Below, piece after piece: positions 26,071 to 35,610 of a stretch of DNA of 64,000 bases (the stretch's first letter is position 1; each line of letters begins with the position of its first letter). Source of the stretch: Paraburkholderia sp. LEh10 (GTDB lineage Bacteria > Pseudomonadota > Gammaproteobacteria > Burkholderiales > Burkholderiaceae); NCBI RefSeq assembly GCF_017814945.1, contig NZ_JAGIPX010000036.1, positions 22,721 to 86,720 of the forward strand. Reading direction: 5' to 3'. The notes under the pieces were generated by a model, which did no database searches, was not told the origin of the DNA, and worked only from the letters and a program-made list of their open reading frames with translations. The translations under genes were made by a program, and so were the position numbers.

Positions 26071-26460
26071 ATGCTGTATTTGAAAACATTGATCATTGTC
26101 GTGCAGTTGCTGTCGGCGCTTGGCGTCATCGGCCTCGTGCTGTTGCAACACGGCAAGGGCGCCGACATGGGCGCGGCTTTCGGTAGTGGTGCATCGGGCA
26201 GTCTCTTCGGCGCGACAGGCTCTGCTAATTTTCTGTCACGTACCACTGCGATACTGGCAGCCGTGTTCTTCGTGACCACGTTGGCGTTGACGTATCTCGG
26301 CGCATATCATTCGAAACCTTCGGCAGGCGTGCTGGGTGGCATGCCCGCATCGGCTCCTGTGGCTGCCTCGGTTGCGCCTGCTGCTTCGGCGCCCGCTAAT
26401 GCATCGGCTGCTATTGCTGCATCTGCAGCTTCTGCGCCAGGCCAGGATGTGCCGAAATAA
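26071..26460 (+). CDS. secG: Preprotein translocase subunit SecG
   Basis: Small SecYEG subunit that aids protein export across the inner membrane. Two transmembrane helices flank LVLLQHGKGADMGAAFG and GASGSLFGATGSANFLSR, the family core. The C-terminal tail is long and rich in Ala, Pro and Ser (APVAASVAPAASAPANAS). I prefer the ATG at 26071, which has AGGTGAG eight bases upstream, giving 129 aa; a GTG at 26062 would add three residues but overlaps the ribosome site. Confidence 0.95.
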   Translation: MLYLKTLIIVVQLLSALGVIGLVLLQHGKGADMGAAFGSGASGSLFGATGSANFLSRTTAILAAVFFVTTLALTYLGAYHSKPSAGVLGGMPASAPVAASVAPAASAPANASAAIAASAASAPGQDVPK

Positions 26461-26486
26461 ATTTTCGAAGAAAACGCGTTTGTGCG

Positions 26487-26515
26487 TTGAACAAACTGTT
26501 TAACCGGGTTACAAT
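26487..26515 (+). promoter_or_regulatory. Strong promoter upstream of tRNA-Leu
   Basis: TTGAAC (26487-26492), 17-bp spacer, TACAAT (26510-26515); nearly consensus. The expected start is near 26522, giving a 5' leader of about 50 bases before the tRNA. Confidence 0.7.
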
Positions 26516-26572
26516 TCAAGTCTTGAAGCGATTCGCGGGTTTTACAAGTTGTTTTCCCGGATTGCAGACAGT

Positions 26573-26657
26573 GCCGACGTGGTGAAATTGGTAGACACGC
26601 TATCTTGAGGGGGTAGTGGCGAAAGCTGTGCGAGTTCGAGTCTCGCCGTCGGCACCA
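26573..26657 (+). tRNA. tRNA-Leu (anticodon GAG)
   Basis: 85-nt class II tRNA. Acceptor stem GCCGACG pairs with CGTCGGC, and discriminator A and an encoded CCA follow. The anticodon arm is CTATC-TTGAGGG-GGTAG with one U-G pair, so the anticodon is GAG and it reads CUC and CUU. It has a long variable arm (TGGCGAAAGCTGT) and TTCGAGT in the T loop. It closely resembles E. coli tRNA-Leu(GAG). It lies alone between secG and the nuo operon. Confidence 0.96.
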
Positions 26658-26667
26658 ATGTTATCTA

Positions 26668-26703
26668 ATGCCAGCCGCTTGCTTCAGCTTCGGCTGGCAT
26701 TTT
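26668..26703 (+). terminator. Terminator after tRNA-Leu
   Basis: ATGCCAGCCG (26668-26677) and CGGCTGGCAT (26691-26700) pair perfectly and end in TTTT. The 126 bp from here to nuoA holds a further CGTCAGG...CCTGACG hairpin (26762-26799) and presumably the nuo promoter, for which I see no clear consensus. Confidence 0.85.
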
Positions 26704-26829
26704 CACTTCTAGGGTTGTGTTTGCTGTGTGCTTTCAACATCAAGCAGCCCGAAGTGTTTCGCGTCAGGGGTTGTTCGAAGTAGTCCACGTCTCCTGACGT
26801 CACTCAGAACCAACCGATTGAGGATAGCT

Positions 26830-27189
26830 TTGAACCTCGCAGCCTATTTCCCCGTATTGTTGTTCCTCCTCGTGGGCACCGGTTTAGGCGTAGCACTGGT
26901 CAGTATCGGCAAGATCCTCGGTCCGAATCGCCCGGACACCGAAAAGAACGCACCGTACGAGTGCGGCTTCGAAGCATTCGAAGATGCGCGCATGAAGTTC
27001 GATGTGCGCTACTACCTGGTTGCCATTCTCTTCATCATTTTCGACCTTGAAACGGCATTCCTGTTTCCGTGGGGCGTTGCCCTGCGCGATATCGGCTGGC
27101 CCGGCTTCATTTCGATGATGATTTTTCTGCTCGAATTCCTGCTGGGCTTCGCCTATATCTGGAAGAAAGGTGGTCTTGACTGGGAATGA
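26830..27189 (+). CDS. nuoA: NADH-quinone oxidoreductase subunit A
   Basis: First gene of the complex I operon, 119 aa, three transmembrane helices. KNAPYECGFEAFEDARMKFD with the loop cysteine and VAILFIIFDLETAFLFPWG are the family core. The start is a TTG at 26830 with GAGGATAGC just before it; the protein then begins MNLAAYFPVLLFL as expected for the genus. An upstream frame to 26728 is open but not supported. NuoA sits at the junction of the peripheral and membrane arms. Confidence 0.95.
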   Translation: MNLAAYFPVLLFLLVGTGLGVALVSIGKILGPNRPDTEKNAPYECGFEAFEDARMKFDVRYYLVAILFIIFDLETAFLFPWGVALRDIGWPGFISMMIFLLEFLLGFAYIWKKGGLDWE

Positions 27190-27251
27190 CGGGTTAATCG
27201 CCGGTGTGCATGGGTGGCGATGGCTCGCCGCCCGTCTGGAGTGGAAAACAA

Positions 27252-27731
27252 ATGAGTATCGAAGGGGTCTTGAAGGAAGGGTTTGTCACCACCACGGCTG
27301 ACAAGCTGATCAACTGGACGCGTACCGGTTCCCTGTGGCCGATGACGTTCGGTCTCGCGTGTTGCGCGGTCGAGATGATGCATGCGGGCGCTGCCCGTTA
27401 TGACCTTGACCGTTTCGGCGTGGTGTTCCGTCCGAGTCCGCGTCAGTCGGATGTGATGATCGTCGCCGGCACACTGTGCAACAAGATGGCGCCTGCGCTG
27501 CGCAAGGTCTACGACCAGATGGCCGAGCCGCGCTGGGTGATCTCGATGGGTTCGTGCGCGAACGGCGGCGGCTACTATCACTACTCGTATTCGGTGGTGC
27601 GTGGCTGCGACCGCATCGTGCCAGTCGATGTGTATGTGCCGGGCTGCCCGCCTACGGCTGAAGCGCTGGTGTACGGCGTGATCCAGTTGCAGGCGAAGAT
27701 CCGCCGCACCAATACCATCGCCCGTCAATAA
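27252..27731 (+). CDS. nuoB: NADH-quinone oxidoreductase subunit B
   Basis: Carries the last iron-sulfur cluster (N2) before quinone. 159 aa. The four ligands are in [11 protein letters not shown] (two adjacent Cys), [15 protein letters not shown] and [13 protein letters not shown]. The ATG at 27252 starts the conserved [15 protein letters not shown]; an upstream frame from 27204 has no family support. Confidence 0.97.
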
Positions 27732-27752
27732 GGCCAGAGCCTCCCCCACAAT

Positions 27753-28355
27753 ATGGCAAGCAAACTCGAGACCCTCAAAGCGAACCTCGAGGCGGCCTTT
27801 GGCGGCCGCCTGACGAGCATCACCGAATCCATCGGTGAGCTGACCATTGTCGTGAAGGCGGGTGATTACCTCGAAGTGGCGAGGCGTCTGCGCGATGACG
27901 CGACGCTGCGCTTCGAGCAGTTGATCGACCTGTGCGGTATCGACTATCAAACCTACGGCGAAGGCGCTTACGAAGGTCCGCGTTTTGCCGCCGTCCTGCA
28001 TCTGCTGTCCATCTCGAACAACTGGCGCCTGCGCGTACGTGTGTTTGCGCCGGACGACGAAGTGCCCCTCGTCGCGTCCGTCGTCGACATCTGGAACTCG
28101 GCCAACTGGTATGAGCGCGAAGCGTTCGATCTGTACGGCATCGTCTTCGAGGGTCACCCGGACCTGCGCCGCATCCTGACCGATTACGGTTTCATCGGTC
28201 ATCCGTTCCGCAAGGATTTCCCGGTTTCCGGCTACGTCGAAATGCGTTATGACCCGGAAGAGAAGCGCGTCGTCTATCAGCCGGTGACGATCGAGCCTCG
28301 GGAAATCACACCGCGCGTGATCCGCGAGGATCGCTATGGCGGTCTGAAACACTAA
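27753..28355 (+). CDS. nuoC: NADH-quinone oxidoreductase subunit C
   Basis: Peripheral-arm 30-kDa subunit, 200 aa, separate from nuoD (not fused as in E. coli). The signature SANWYEREAFDLYGIVFEGH precedes DLRRILTDYGFIGHPFRKDF and the C-terminal EMRYDPEEKRVVYQPV. It follows nuoB after 21 bp. Confidence 0.97.
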   Translation: MASKLETLKANLEAAFGGRLTSITESIGELTIVVKAGDYLEVARRLRDDATLRFEQLIDLCGIDYQTYGEGAYEGPRFAAVLHLLSISNNWRLRVRVFAPDDEVPLVASVVDIWNSANWYEREAFDLYGIVFEGHPDLRRILTDYGFIGHPFRKDFPVSGYVEMRYDPEEKRVVYQPVTIEPREITPRVIREDRYGGLKH

Positions 28356-28364
28356 GAGAACGCC

Positions 28365-29618
28365 ATGGCAGAGATCAAGAACTACACGCTCAACTTCGGA
28401 CCGCAGCACCCGGCAGCGCACGGCGTGCTGCGCCTCGTGCTCGAACTCGACGGCGAGGTGATCCAGCGCGCCGATCCGCATATCGGCCTGTTGCACCGCG
28501 CGACTGAAAAGCTCGCGGAAAGCAAGACTTTCATTCAGTCGGTGCCGTACATGGACCGTCTCGACTATGTGTCGATGATGGTCAACGAGCACGGCTATGT
28601 GCTGGCCATCGAAAAGCTGCTCGGCATCGACGTGCCCATCCGTGCCCAATACATTCGCGTGCTGTTCGACGAAATCACGCGCGTGCTGAACCACTTGATG
28701 TGGATCGGCGCGCACGCACTCGACGTCGGCGCGATGGCCGTGTTTCTCTACGCGTTCCGTGAGCGCGAAGACCTGATGGACGTCTATGAAGCGGTGTCCG
28801 GCGCACGCATGCACGCCGCGTACTATCGTCCGGGTGGCGTCTATCGCGATCTGCCGGAAGCGATGCCGCAATACAAGGCATCGAAAATTCGCAACGCGAA
28901 GGCATTGTCGCGGCTCAACGAGAACCGCCAAGGCTCGCTGCTCGACTTCATCGAAGACTTCTTCAACCGCTTCCCGAAGTGCGTCGACGAATACGAGACG
29001 CTGCTCACCGACAACCGCATCTGGAAACAGCGTCTGGTCGGCATCGGCGTCGTGAGCCCGGAGCGTGCGCTCCAGTTGGGCATGACGGGCGCGATGCTGC
29101 GCGGCTCGGGCGTCGAGTGGGATCTGCGCAAGAAGCAGCCGTACGAAGTCTACGATCAGCTCGACTTCGACATTCCCGTTGGCGTGAACGGCGATTGTTA
29201 CGACCGCTATCTGGTGCGCGTCGAAGAAATGCGCCAATCCACACGCATCGCGAAACAGTGCATTGAATGGTTGCGTAAGAATCCTGGCCCTGTGATGACC
29301 GACAATCACAAGGTCGCGCCGCCGTCGCGCGTCGGCATGAAGTCGAACATGGAAGAGCTGATTCACCACTTCAAGCTCTTCACGGAAGGCTTCCATGTGC
29401 CGGAAGGCGAAGCGTACGCGGCCGTCGAGCATCCGAAGGGCGAGTTCGGCATCTATCTCGTGTCGGACGGCGCGAACAAGCCGTATCGCCTGAAGATTCG
29501 CGCGCCGGGCTATGCGCATCTGTCCGCGCTCGACGAAATGGCGCGCGGTCACATGATCGCCGACGCCGTGACGATCATCGGCACGCAGGACATCGTGTTC
29601 GGTGAAGTGGATCGCTAG
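28365..29618 (+). CDS. nuoD: NADH-quinone oxidoreductase subunit D
   Basis: 49-kDa subunit that lines the quinone pocket, 417 aa, the usual length. LNFGPQHPAAHGVLRLVLEL, with the quinone-ligating His, and IGLLHRATEKLAESKTFIQS are conserved. Homologous to the large subunit of NiFe hydrogenases without the nickel ligands. The C-terminus IIGTQDIVFGEVDR is typical. A 159-bp gap with a small hairpin separates it from nuoE. Confidence 0.98.
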   Translation: MAEIKNYTLNFGPQHPAAHGVLRLVLELDGEVIQRADPHIGLLHRATEKLAESKTFIQSVPYMDRLDYVSMMVNEHGYVLAIEKLLGIDVPIRAQYIRVLFDEITRVLNHLMWIGAHALDVGAMAVFLYAFREREDLMDVYEAVSGARMHAAYYRPGGVYRDLPEAMPQYKASKIRNAKALSRLNENRQGSLLDFIEDFFNRFPKCVDEYETLLTDNRIWKQRLVGIGVVSPERALQLGMTGAMLRGSGVEWDLRKKQPYEVYDQLDFDIPVGVNGDCYDRYLVRVEEMRQSTRIAKQCIEWLRKNPGPVMTDNHKVAPPSRVGMKSNMEELIHHFKLFTEGFHVPEGEAYAAVEHPKGEFGIYLVSDGANKPYRLKIRAPGYAHLSALDEMARGHMIADAVTIIGTQDIVFGEVDR

Positions 29619-29712
29619 CCGGTCTTCATAAGCGGTATTCATCAAGGCGCGCGCTCACGAAGCCGATAAAGCATTAGAAGCTGGGTGCGCGTCAAGCAAA
29701 GGAACGCCGGGT

Positions 29713-29738
29713 CTGTCGCAACATGCAGTGCGCGACAG
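29713..29738 (+). other. Hairpin in the nuoD-nuoE spacer
   Basis: CTGTCGC (29713-29719) and GCGACAG (29732-29738) form a stem followed by GTTTTCG. The T run is short, so it may be an RNA-processing or attenuation signal within the operon and not a full terminator. The rest of the 159-bp spacer shows no gene. Confidence 0.4.
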
Positions 29739-29777
29739 GTTTTCGTTCGGTAGGAATTGAAAGAGTCGTGTCTGAAA

Positions 29778-30263
29778 ATGATCTCAGCTGAAGGCCTGAA
29801 AGAAATCGATCGTGCGATCGCGAAGTACCCCGCCGATCAGAAACAGTCCGCCGTGATGTCGGCGTTGGCGATCGGTCAGGAGGAGCATGGCTGGCTGTCG
29901 CCCGAACTGATGCAGTTCGTCGCGGACTATCTCGGCATGCCGGCAGTCGCCGTGCAGGAGGTCGCGACCTTCTACACGATGTACGAGACGTCGCCCGTCG
30001 GCAAACACAAGATCACGCTCTGCACGAACCTGCCGTGCCAGCTCGGTCCCGATGGCGGTTCGGACAGCGCCGCCGAATATCTGAAGCAGAAGCTCGGCAT
30101 CGACTTCGGCGAAACTACGGCGGACGGCAAGTTCACCCTCAAAGAGGGCGAATGCATGGGTTCGTGCGGCGACGCCCCCGTGCTGCTCGTGAACAACCAT
30201 CGTATGTGCAGCTTCATGAGCCGCGAGAAGATCGACCAGCTGCTCGAGGAACTTTCGAAATGA
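29778..30263 (+). CDS. nuoE: NADH-quinone oxidoreductase subunit E
   Basis: 24-kDa subunit with the [2Fe-2S] cluster N1a, 161 aa. Ligands are in CTNLPCQLG and CMGSCGDAP. VATFYTMYETSPVGKHKI is also conserved. I use the ATG at 29778 (MISAEGLKEIDRAIAKYPAD); an in-frame TTG at 29757 would add seven residues but sits too close to its AGGA. The stop overlaps nuoF by four bases (ATGA). Confidence 0.95.
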   Translation: MISAEGLKEIDRAIAKYPADQKQSAVMSALAIGQEEHGWLSPELMQFVADYLGMPAVAVQEVATFYTMYETSPVGKHKITLCTNLPCQLGPDGGSDSAAEYLKQKLGIDFGETTADGKFTLKEGECMGSCGDAPVLLVNNHRMCSFMSREKIDQLLEELSK

Positions 30264-31588
30264 CGTCTTTACACGATCGTCACATCAAACCGCTGATTCT
30301 CGCCGGCCTGAACGGCGACAACTGGCATCTTCAGGATTACGTGGCGCGCGGGGGCTACAAGCAGCTGCGCCGCATTCTCGAAGAAAAGATTGCGCCCGAG
30401 CAGGTGATCGCCGACGTGAAGGCTTCGGGCTTGCGTGGCCGCGGCGGTGCGGGCTTCCCGACCGGCCTCAAGTGGAGCTTCATGCCACGTCAGTTTCCGG
30501 GGCAGAAGTATCTCGTCTGCAACTCGGACGAAGGCGAGCCGGGCACGTTCAAGGACCGCGACATCCTGCGCTGGAATCCGCATGCGCTGATCGAAGGCAT
30601 GGCCATCGGCGCGTACGCGATGGGCATTACCGTCGGCTACAACTACATTCACGGCGAAATCTTCGAAGTCTACAAGCGCTTTGAAGAGGCGCTGGAAGAA
30701 GCGCGCGCAGCGGGCTTCCTCGGCGACAACATCATGGGCTCGGGCTTCTCGTTCGAGCTGCACGCGCACCACGGTTACGGCGCGTACATCTGCGGCGAGG
30801 AAACCGCGCTGCTCGAATCGCTGGAAGGCAAGAAGGGCCAGCCGCGCTTCAAGCCGCCTTTCCCGGCGAGCTTCGGCGTGTACGGCAAGCCGACCACGAT
30901 TAACAACACAGAAACGTTCGCAGCCGTGCCGTTCCTGCTGGCGGTCGGTCCGCAGACTTACCTGGAAATGGGCAAGCCGAACAACGGCGGCACGAAGATC
31001 TTCTCGGTGTCGGGTGACGTCGAGCGTCCGGGCAACTATGAGATCCCGCTTGGCACGCCGTTCTCGACGCTAATGGAACTCGCAGGCGGCATGCGCGGCG
31101 GCAAGAAGATCAAGGCCGTGATCCCGGGTGGGTCGTCGGCGCCCGTGGTTCCGGGCGACATCATGATGCAAACCGACATGGACTACGATTCGATCGCGAA
31201 GGCGGGTTCGATGCTCGGTTCGGGCGCCGTGATCGTGATGGACGAGACGCGCTGCATGGTGCGCTCGTTGTTGCGCCTGTCGTACTTCTATTACGAGGAG
31301 TCGTGCGGTCAGTGCACGCCATGCCGCGAAGGCACGGGCTGGCTGTATCGCGTCGTGCATCGCATCGAGCACGGTCTGGGCCGCAACGAAGATCTGGATC
31401 TGCTGAACTCGGTCGCCGAGAACATCATGGGCCGCACGATCTGCGCGCTCGGCGATGCAGCCGCGATGCCTGTGCGAGGCATGCTCAAGCATTACTGGGA
31501 CGAATTCGAGTATCACGTCGCCAACAAGCGTTGTCTCGTCGGGGGGCATGCGGGCGCAGCGGCGGCATCGGAAACGGTCGCTGCATAA
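30260..31588 (+). CDS. nuoF: NADH-quinone oxidoreductase subunit F
   Basis: 51-kDa subunit that binds NADH, FMN and cluster N3, 442 aa. GLRGRGGAGFPTGLKW is the NADH-binding loop, YLVCNSDEGEPGTFKDRD the FMN segment, and ESCGQCTPCREG plus a downstream Cys (GRTICALGD) ligate the [4Fe-4S] cluster. The ATG at 30260 overlaps the nuoE stop. Confidence 0.97.
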   Translation: MTSLHDRHIKPLILAGLNGDNWHLQDYVARGGYKQLRRILEEKIAPEQVIADVKASGLRGRGGAGFPTGLKWSFMPRQFPGQKYLVCNSDEGEPGTFKDRDILRWNPHALIEGMAIGAYAMGITVGYNYIHGEIFEVYKRFEEALEEARAAGFLGDNIMGSGFSFELHAHHGYGAYICGEETALLESLEGKKGQPRFKPPFPASFGVYGKPTTINNTETFAAVPFLLAVGPQTYLEMGKPNNGGTKIFSVSGDVERPGNYEIPLGTPFSTLMELAGGMRGGKKIKAVIPGGSSAPVVPGDIMMQTDMDYDSIAKAGSMLGSGAVIVMDETRCMVRSLLRLSYFYYEESCGQCTPCREGTGWLYRVVHRIEHGLGRNEDLDLLNSVAENIMGRTICALGDAAAMPVRGMLKHYWDEFEYHVANKRCLVGGHAGAAAASETVAA

Positions 31589-31684
31589 AGCCACCAGAGA
31601 CAACGCGGGAGCCGCCGCAACGCTGCGCGCAGCGGCGAGCGGGCGAACGATTGAGCGGTAACAGGTTAAGGAAGATTGACCATC

Positions 31685-34018
31685 ATGGTTGAACTTGAAA
31701 TAGACGGCAAGAAAGTAGAGGTGGCCGAAGGCAGCATGATCATTCAGGCTGCCCACAAGGTCGATACCTATATCCCTCACTTCTGCTATCACAAGAAGCT
31801 GTCGATTGCGGCCAACTGCCGGATGTGTCTCGTCGATGTCGAGAAGATGCCGAAGGCCGTGCCTGCATGCGCGACGCCGGTGTCGGCGGGCATGATCGTG
31901 CGCACGCAGTCGGACAAGGCAGTGAAGGGCCAGCAATCCGTGATGGAATTCCTGCTGATCAATCACCCGCTCGACTGCCCGATCTGCGACCAGGGCGGCG
32001 AATGCCAGCTGCAGGATCTGGCCGTCGGTTACGGCAAGTCGGCGTCGCGTTACAGCGAAGAGAAGCGCGTCGTGTTCCACAAGAACGTCGGACCGCTGAT
32101 CTCGATGGAAGAAATGTCGCGCTGCATTCACTGCACGCGCTGTGTGCGCTTCGGCGAAGAGATCGCCGGCGTGATGGAGCTCGGCATGCTCGGCCGTGGC
32201 GAGCATTCGGAAATCACGTCGTTCGTCGGCAAGACGGTCGACTCCGAATTGTCGGGCAACATGATCGACCTGTGCCCCGTCGGCGCGCTGACCAGCAAGC
32301 CGTTCCGCTATAGCGCCCGCACGTGGGAACTGTCGCGCCGCAAGTCGGTGAGCCCGCACGACTCCGTCGGTGCGAACCTCGTCGTGCAGGTGAAGAACAA
32401 CCGCGTGATGCGCGTCCTGCCGTTCGAAAACGAAGCCATCAATGAATGCTGGATTTCGGACAAGGACCGCTTCTCGTACGAAGGCCTGAACAGCGCGGAA
32501 CGCCTGACGAAGCCGATGCTCAAGCAAGGCGGCCAGTGGGTCGAGACGGACTGGCAGACGGCACTCGAATACGTCGTCAAGGGTCTGAAGGGCATCAAGG
32601 CCGACCACGGCGCGAACGCGATTGCCGCGCTCGGCAGCGCGCACAGCACGGTCGAAGAACTGTTCCTGCTGAAAGAGATTGCTGAAGCGGTCGGCACGCC
32701 GAACGTCGATTTCCGTCTGCGTCAGACGGACTTCCCGGCGGGCGTGAATGGCGCACCGTGGCTCGGTACGGCCATCGCCGACCTGTCGATGCTCGACGCC
32801 GCGTTGGTGATCGGCTCGTCGCTGCGCCGCGATCACCCGTTGTTCGCCGCGCGTCTGCGCCAGGCCGCGAAGGGCGGCGCGAAGATCACGCTGCTGCAAG
32901 CCACGCGCGACGACGCGTTGATCCCGCAAGCGGCGCGCATCGCGGCGGCGCCGTCGGCATGGCTCGACGAGCTCGCGGGCATTGCTGCGGCAGTGTCGGA
33001 AGCGAAGGGCGTCGCGCTGCCGGAGGCCTTTGCAGGCGCGACGGCGTCCGAAGCCGCAAAACGGACGGCAACGGCGCTCGGCGCAGGTGAAAAGCGCGTC
33101 GTGCTGCTCGGCAACGGTGCCGTCCAGCATCCCGAGTTCTCGCGTATCCACGCAGCCGCGCAATGGATCGCCGACGCGACGGGCGCAACGCTCGGCTTCC
33201 TGACGGAAGCAGCGAACACGGTCGGCGCGCATCTCGTCGGCGCATTGCCGGGCGAGGGCGGCCTGAACGCACGCGAAGTCTTCGAGCAGCCGCGCAAGGG
33301 TTATGTGCTGCTGAACCTCGAGCCGGAATTCGATACGGCCAACCCGGCGCAAGCGCTGGCGGCGCTGAACCAGGCGGAAATGGTCGTCGTGCTGTCGCCG
33401 TTCCAAACGGGTGCCGAATACGCAGACGTGCTGCTGCCGATCGCACCGTTCACGGAAACGTCGGGCACGTTCGTCAACGCGGAAGGCACGGTGCAGATGT
33501 TCAACGGCGTCGTGCGCCCGCTCGGTGACACGCGTCCCGCATGGAAGGTGCTGCGCGTGCTGGGCAGCCTGCTCGGCGCGTCGGGTTTCGAGTACGACAC
33601 GGCAGAGGAAGTGCGTGTCGCCGCGCTTGGCGACGGCGACCTCACGCCGCGCATGTCCAACCGGACGTCGGTGGCCGTTGCGCGCGGCAGCGCGGCGAAG
33701 GCGGCGAACGGCGCGTTCGAGCGCGTCGCCGATGTGCCCATCTACCACGCTGACCCGCTCGTGCGCCGCGCCGAATCGCTGCATCTGACGGCGGCCGCGC
33801 GCGCTGCGCACACGGCCGGTCTGCCGGCAGCGCTGTTCGACAAGCTGGGTTTGAAGGAAGGCGACGCAGTGCGCGTTCGTCAGGGCGATCGCTCGGTGCA
33901 GGTTCCGGCCGTGCGTGATGCGAATCTTGCGGAGACGGTCGTCCGCGTGTCGGCGGCTACGCCTGCCGGTGCAGCGCTGGGCAACCTGTTCGGTGAACTG
34001 GTGGTGGAGAAGGCGTAA
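31685..34018 (+). CDS. nuoG: NADH-quinone oxidoreductase subunit G
   Basis: Largest peripheral-arm subunit, 777 aa. The N-terminal ferredoxin-like part holds YIPHFCYHKKLSIAANCRMC and LDCPICDQGGECQLQD, then MSRCIHCTRCVRFGEEIAG with further cluster ligands. A molybdopterin-oxidoreductase-like domain without cofactor follows. The ATG at 31685 (MVELEIDGKKVEV) has AAGGAAGA about ten bases upstream; a TTG at 31676 is too close to it. The 96-bp gap before it has no gene. Confidence 0.96.
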   Translation: MVELEIDGKKVEVAEGSMIIQAAHKVDTYIPHFCYHKKLSIAANCRMCLVDVEKMPKAVPACATPVSAGMIVRTQSDKAVKGQQSVMEFLLINHPLDCPICDQGGECQLQDLAVGYGKSASRYSEEKRVVFHKNVGPLISMEEMSRCIHCTRCVRFGEEIAGVMELGMLGRGEHSEITSFVGKTVDSELSGNMIDLCPVGALTSKPFRYSARTWELSRRKSVSPHDSVGANLVVQVKNNRVMRVLPFENEAINECWISDKDRFSYEGLNSAERLTKPMLKQGGQWVETDWQTALEYVVKGLKGIKADHGANAIAALGSAHSTVEELFLLKEIAEAVGTPNVDFRLRQTDFPAGVNGAPWLGTAIADLSMLDAALVIGSSLRRDHPLFAARLRQAAKGGAKITLLQATRDDALIPQAARIAAAPSAWLDELAGIAAAVSEAKGVALPEAFAGATASEAAKRTATALGAGEKRVVLLGNGAVQHPEFSRIHAAAQWIADATGATLGFLTEAANTVGAHLVGALPGEGGLNAREVFEQPRKGYVLLNLEPEFDTANPAQALAALNQAEMVVVLSPFQTGAEYADVLLPIAPFTETSGTFVNAEGTVQMFNGVVRPLGDTRPAWKVLRVLGSLLGASGFEYDTAEEVRVAALGDGDLTPRMSNRTSVAVARGSAAKAANGAFERVADVPIYHADPLVRRAESLHLTAAARAAHTAGLPAALFDKLGLKEGDAVRVRQGDRSVQVPAVRDANLAETVVRVSAATPAGAALGNLFGELVVEKA

Positions 34019-35083
34019 ATGACCTTGTTCGATACGATCAACGCGGGCGGCAGCCAACTTCTCGGTGTCGCATGGCCGACGGTGTGGGCACTCGTGCGCA
34101 TCCTGGTGGTGTCCGTCGCGATCCTGCTGTGCGTGGCGTACCTGATTCTGTGGGAACGTAAGCTGATCGGCTGGATGCACGTGCGTCTCGGGCCGAACCG
34201 CGTCGGCCCCGCAGGTCTCTTGCAGCCAATCGCCGACGTGCTGAAGCTGCTGCTCAAGGAAGTCATCCAGCCGACCCAGGCGAGCCGCTGGATCTACCTG
34301 GTCGCGCCCGTAATGGTAGTGGTCCCCGCATTCGCGGTCTGGGCGGTGATCCCGTTCCAGGCAGGCGCCGTGCTCGGCGACATCAACGCGGGCCTGCTGT
34401 ACGCGATCTCGATTTCGTCGATGGGCGTGTACGGCGTGATTCTCGCGGGCTGGGCGTCGAACTCGAAGTACGCGTTCCTCGGCGCGATGCGCGCGGCGGC
34501 ACAGATGGTGTCGTACGAAATCTCGATGGGCTTCGCGCTCGTCGTCGTGATGATGACGGCAGGCACGATGAACCTGACGGACATCGTCGGTTCGCAGATG
34601 CGTGGCATCTTCGCGAGCCACGGTGTCACGTTCCTGTCGTGGAACTGGCTGCCGCTGCTGCCCGCCTTCGCCGTGTACTTCATTTCGGGCATCGCCGAAA
34701 CGAACCGCCATCCGTTCGACGTGGTGGAAGGGGAGTCGGAAATCGTCGCCGGCCACATGATCGATTACTCGGGTATGGCGTTCGCGCTGTTCTTCCTCGC
34801 CGAGTACATCAACATGATCGTGATCTCGGCACTGGCTTCCGTCCTGTTCCTGGGCGGCTGGAGCGCGCCGTTCGAGTTCCTGTCGTTTATCCCCGGCATT
34901 TTCTGGCTGGTCCTGAAAGTCTTCTTCCTGCTGTCGGTATTCATCTGGGCGCGTGCGACGTTCCCGCGCTACCGCTATGACCAGATCATGCGTCTGGGCT
35001 GGAAGGTGTTCCTGCCTGTCACTGTGATCTGGGTGATCGTGGTCGGCCTCTGGATCATGTCGCCGTTGAATATCTGGAATTAA
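34019..35083 (+). CDS. nuoH: NADH-quinone oxidoreductase subunit H
   Basis: Membrane subunit (ND1 homologue) of 354 aa with eight or nine helices that links the quinone site to the proton pumps. LGPNRVGPAGLLQPIADVLK and GIAETNRHPFDVVEGESEIV are its diagnostic loops. The ATG overlaps the nuoG TAA by one base. Confidence 0.97.
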   Translation: MTLFDTINAGGSQLLGVAWPTVWALVRILVVSVAILLCVAYLILWERKLIGWMHVRLGPNRVGPAGLLQPIADVLKLLLKEVIQPTQASRWIYLVAPVMVVVPAFAVWAVIPFQAGAVLGDINAGLLYAISISSMGVYGVILAGWASNSKYAFLGAMRAAAQMVSYEISMGFALVVVMMTAGTMNLTDIVGSQMRGIFASHGVTFLSWNWLPLLPAFAVYFISGIAETNRHPFDVVEGESEIVAGHMIDYSGMAFALFFLAEYINMIVISALASVLFLGGWSAPFEFLSFIPGIFWLVLKVFFLLSVFIWARATFPRYRYDQIMRLGWKVFLPVTVIWVIVVGLWIMSPLNIWN

Positions 35084-35097
35084 AGGGCGGACGAACC

Positions 35098-35586
35098 ATG
35101 ACCGCAATCCAAAACTTCTTCAAGACCTTCTTTCTGACCGAGCTGCTCAAGGGCCTCGCGCTGACGGGACGTTATACGTTCCAGCGCAAGATCACCGTGC
35201 AGTTCCCGGAAGAGAAGACCCCGATCTCGCCGCGTTTTCGTGGCCTTCACGCGCTGCGCCGCTATGAGAACGGCGAAGAGCGCTGCATCGCATGCAAGCT
35301 GTGCGAAGCGGTGTGTCCGGCGCTTGCGATCACGATCGAATCGGAAACGCGCGCGGACAACACGCGCCGCACGACGCGCTACGACATTGACCTGACCAAG
35401 TGCATTTTCTGCGGCTTCTGCGAAGAGAGCTGCCCCGTCGATTCGATCGTCGAGACGCACATTCTCGAATATCACGGCGAAAAGCGCGGCGATCTGTACT
35501 TCACGAAGGACATGCTGCTGGCAGTCGGCGACCGCTACGAAGCGGAAATCGCTGCGAACAAGGCAGCGGACGCACCGTATCGTTGA
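35098..35586 (+). CDS. nuoI: NADH-quinone oxidoreductase subunit I
   Basis: 23-kDa subunit, 162 aa, with two [4Fe-4S] clusters (N6a, N6b) ligated by CIACKLCEAVCPALAI and CIFCGFCEESCPVDSI. The N-terminal amphipathic part rests on the membrane. Followed by a 148-bp spacer with two hairpins before nuoJ. Confidence 0.98.
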   Translation: MTAIQNFFKTFFLTELLKGLALTGRYTFQRKITVQFPEEKTPISPRFRGLHALRRYENGEERCIACKLCEAVCPALAITIESETRADNTRRTTRYDIDLTKCIFCGFCEESCPVDSIVETHILEYHGEKRGDLYFTKDMLLAVGDRYEAEIAANKAADAPYR

Positions 35587-35610
35587 TGTAGGTTGATACA
35601 GCAGTTCGAC

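Noticed and set aside
26662..26829. Second tRNA after tRNA-Leu
   Set aside because: The hairpin there is a terminator; no cloverleaf or T-loop TTCRA with matching acceptor stem could be drawn.
31070..35107. Very long open frame antisense to nuoG-nuoI, over 1300 codons
   Set aside because: It mirrors the G/C third-position bias of the nuo genes; its translation is rich in Arg/His with no recognisable domain. The same applies to long antisense frames across nuoA-nuoD, nuoJ-nuoM, alaS, leuA and pnp.
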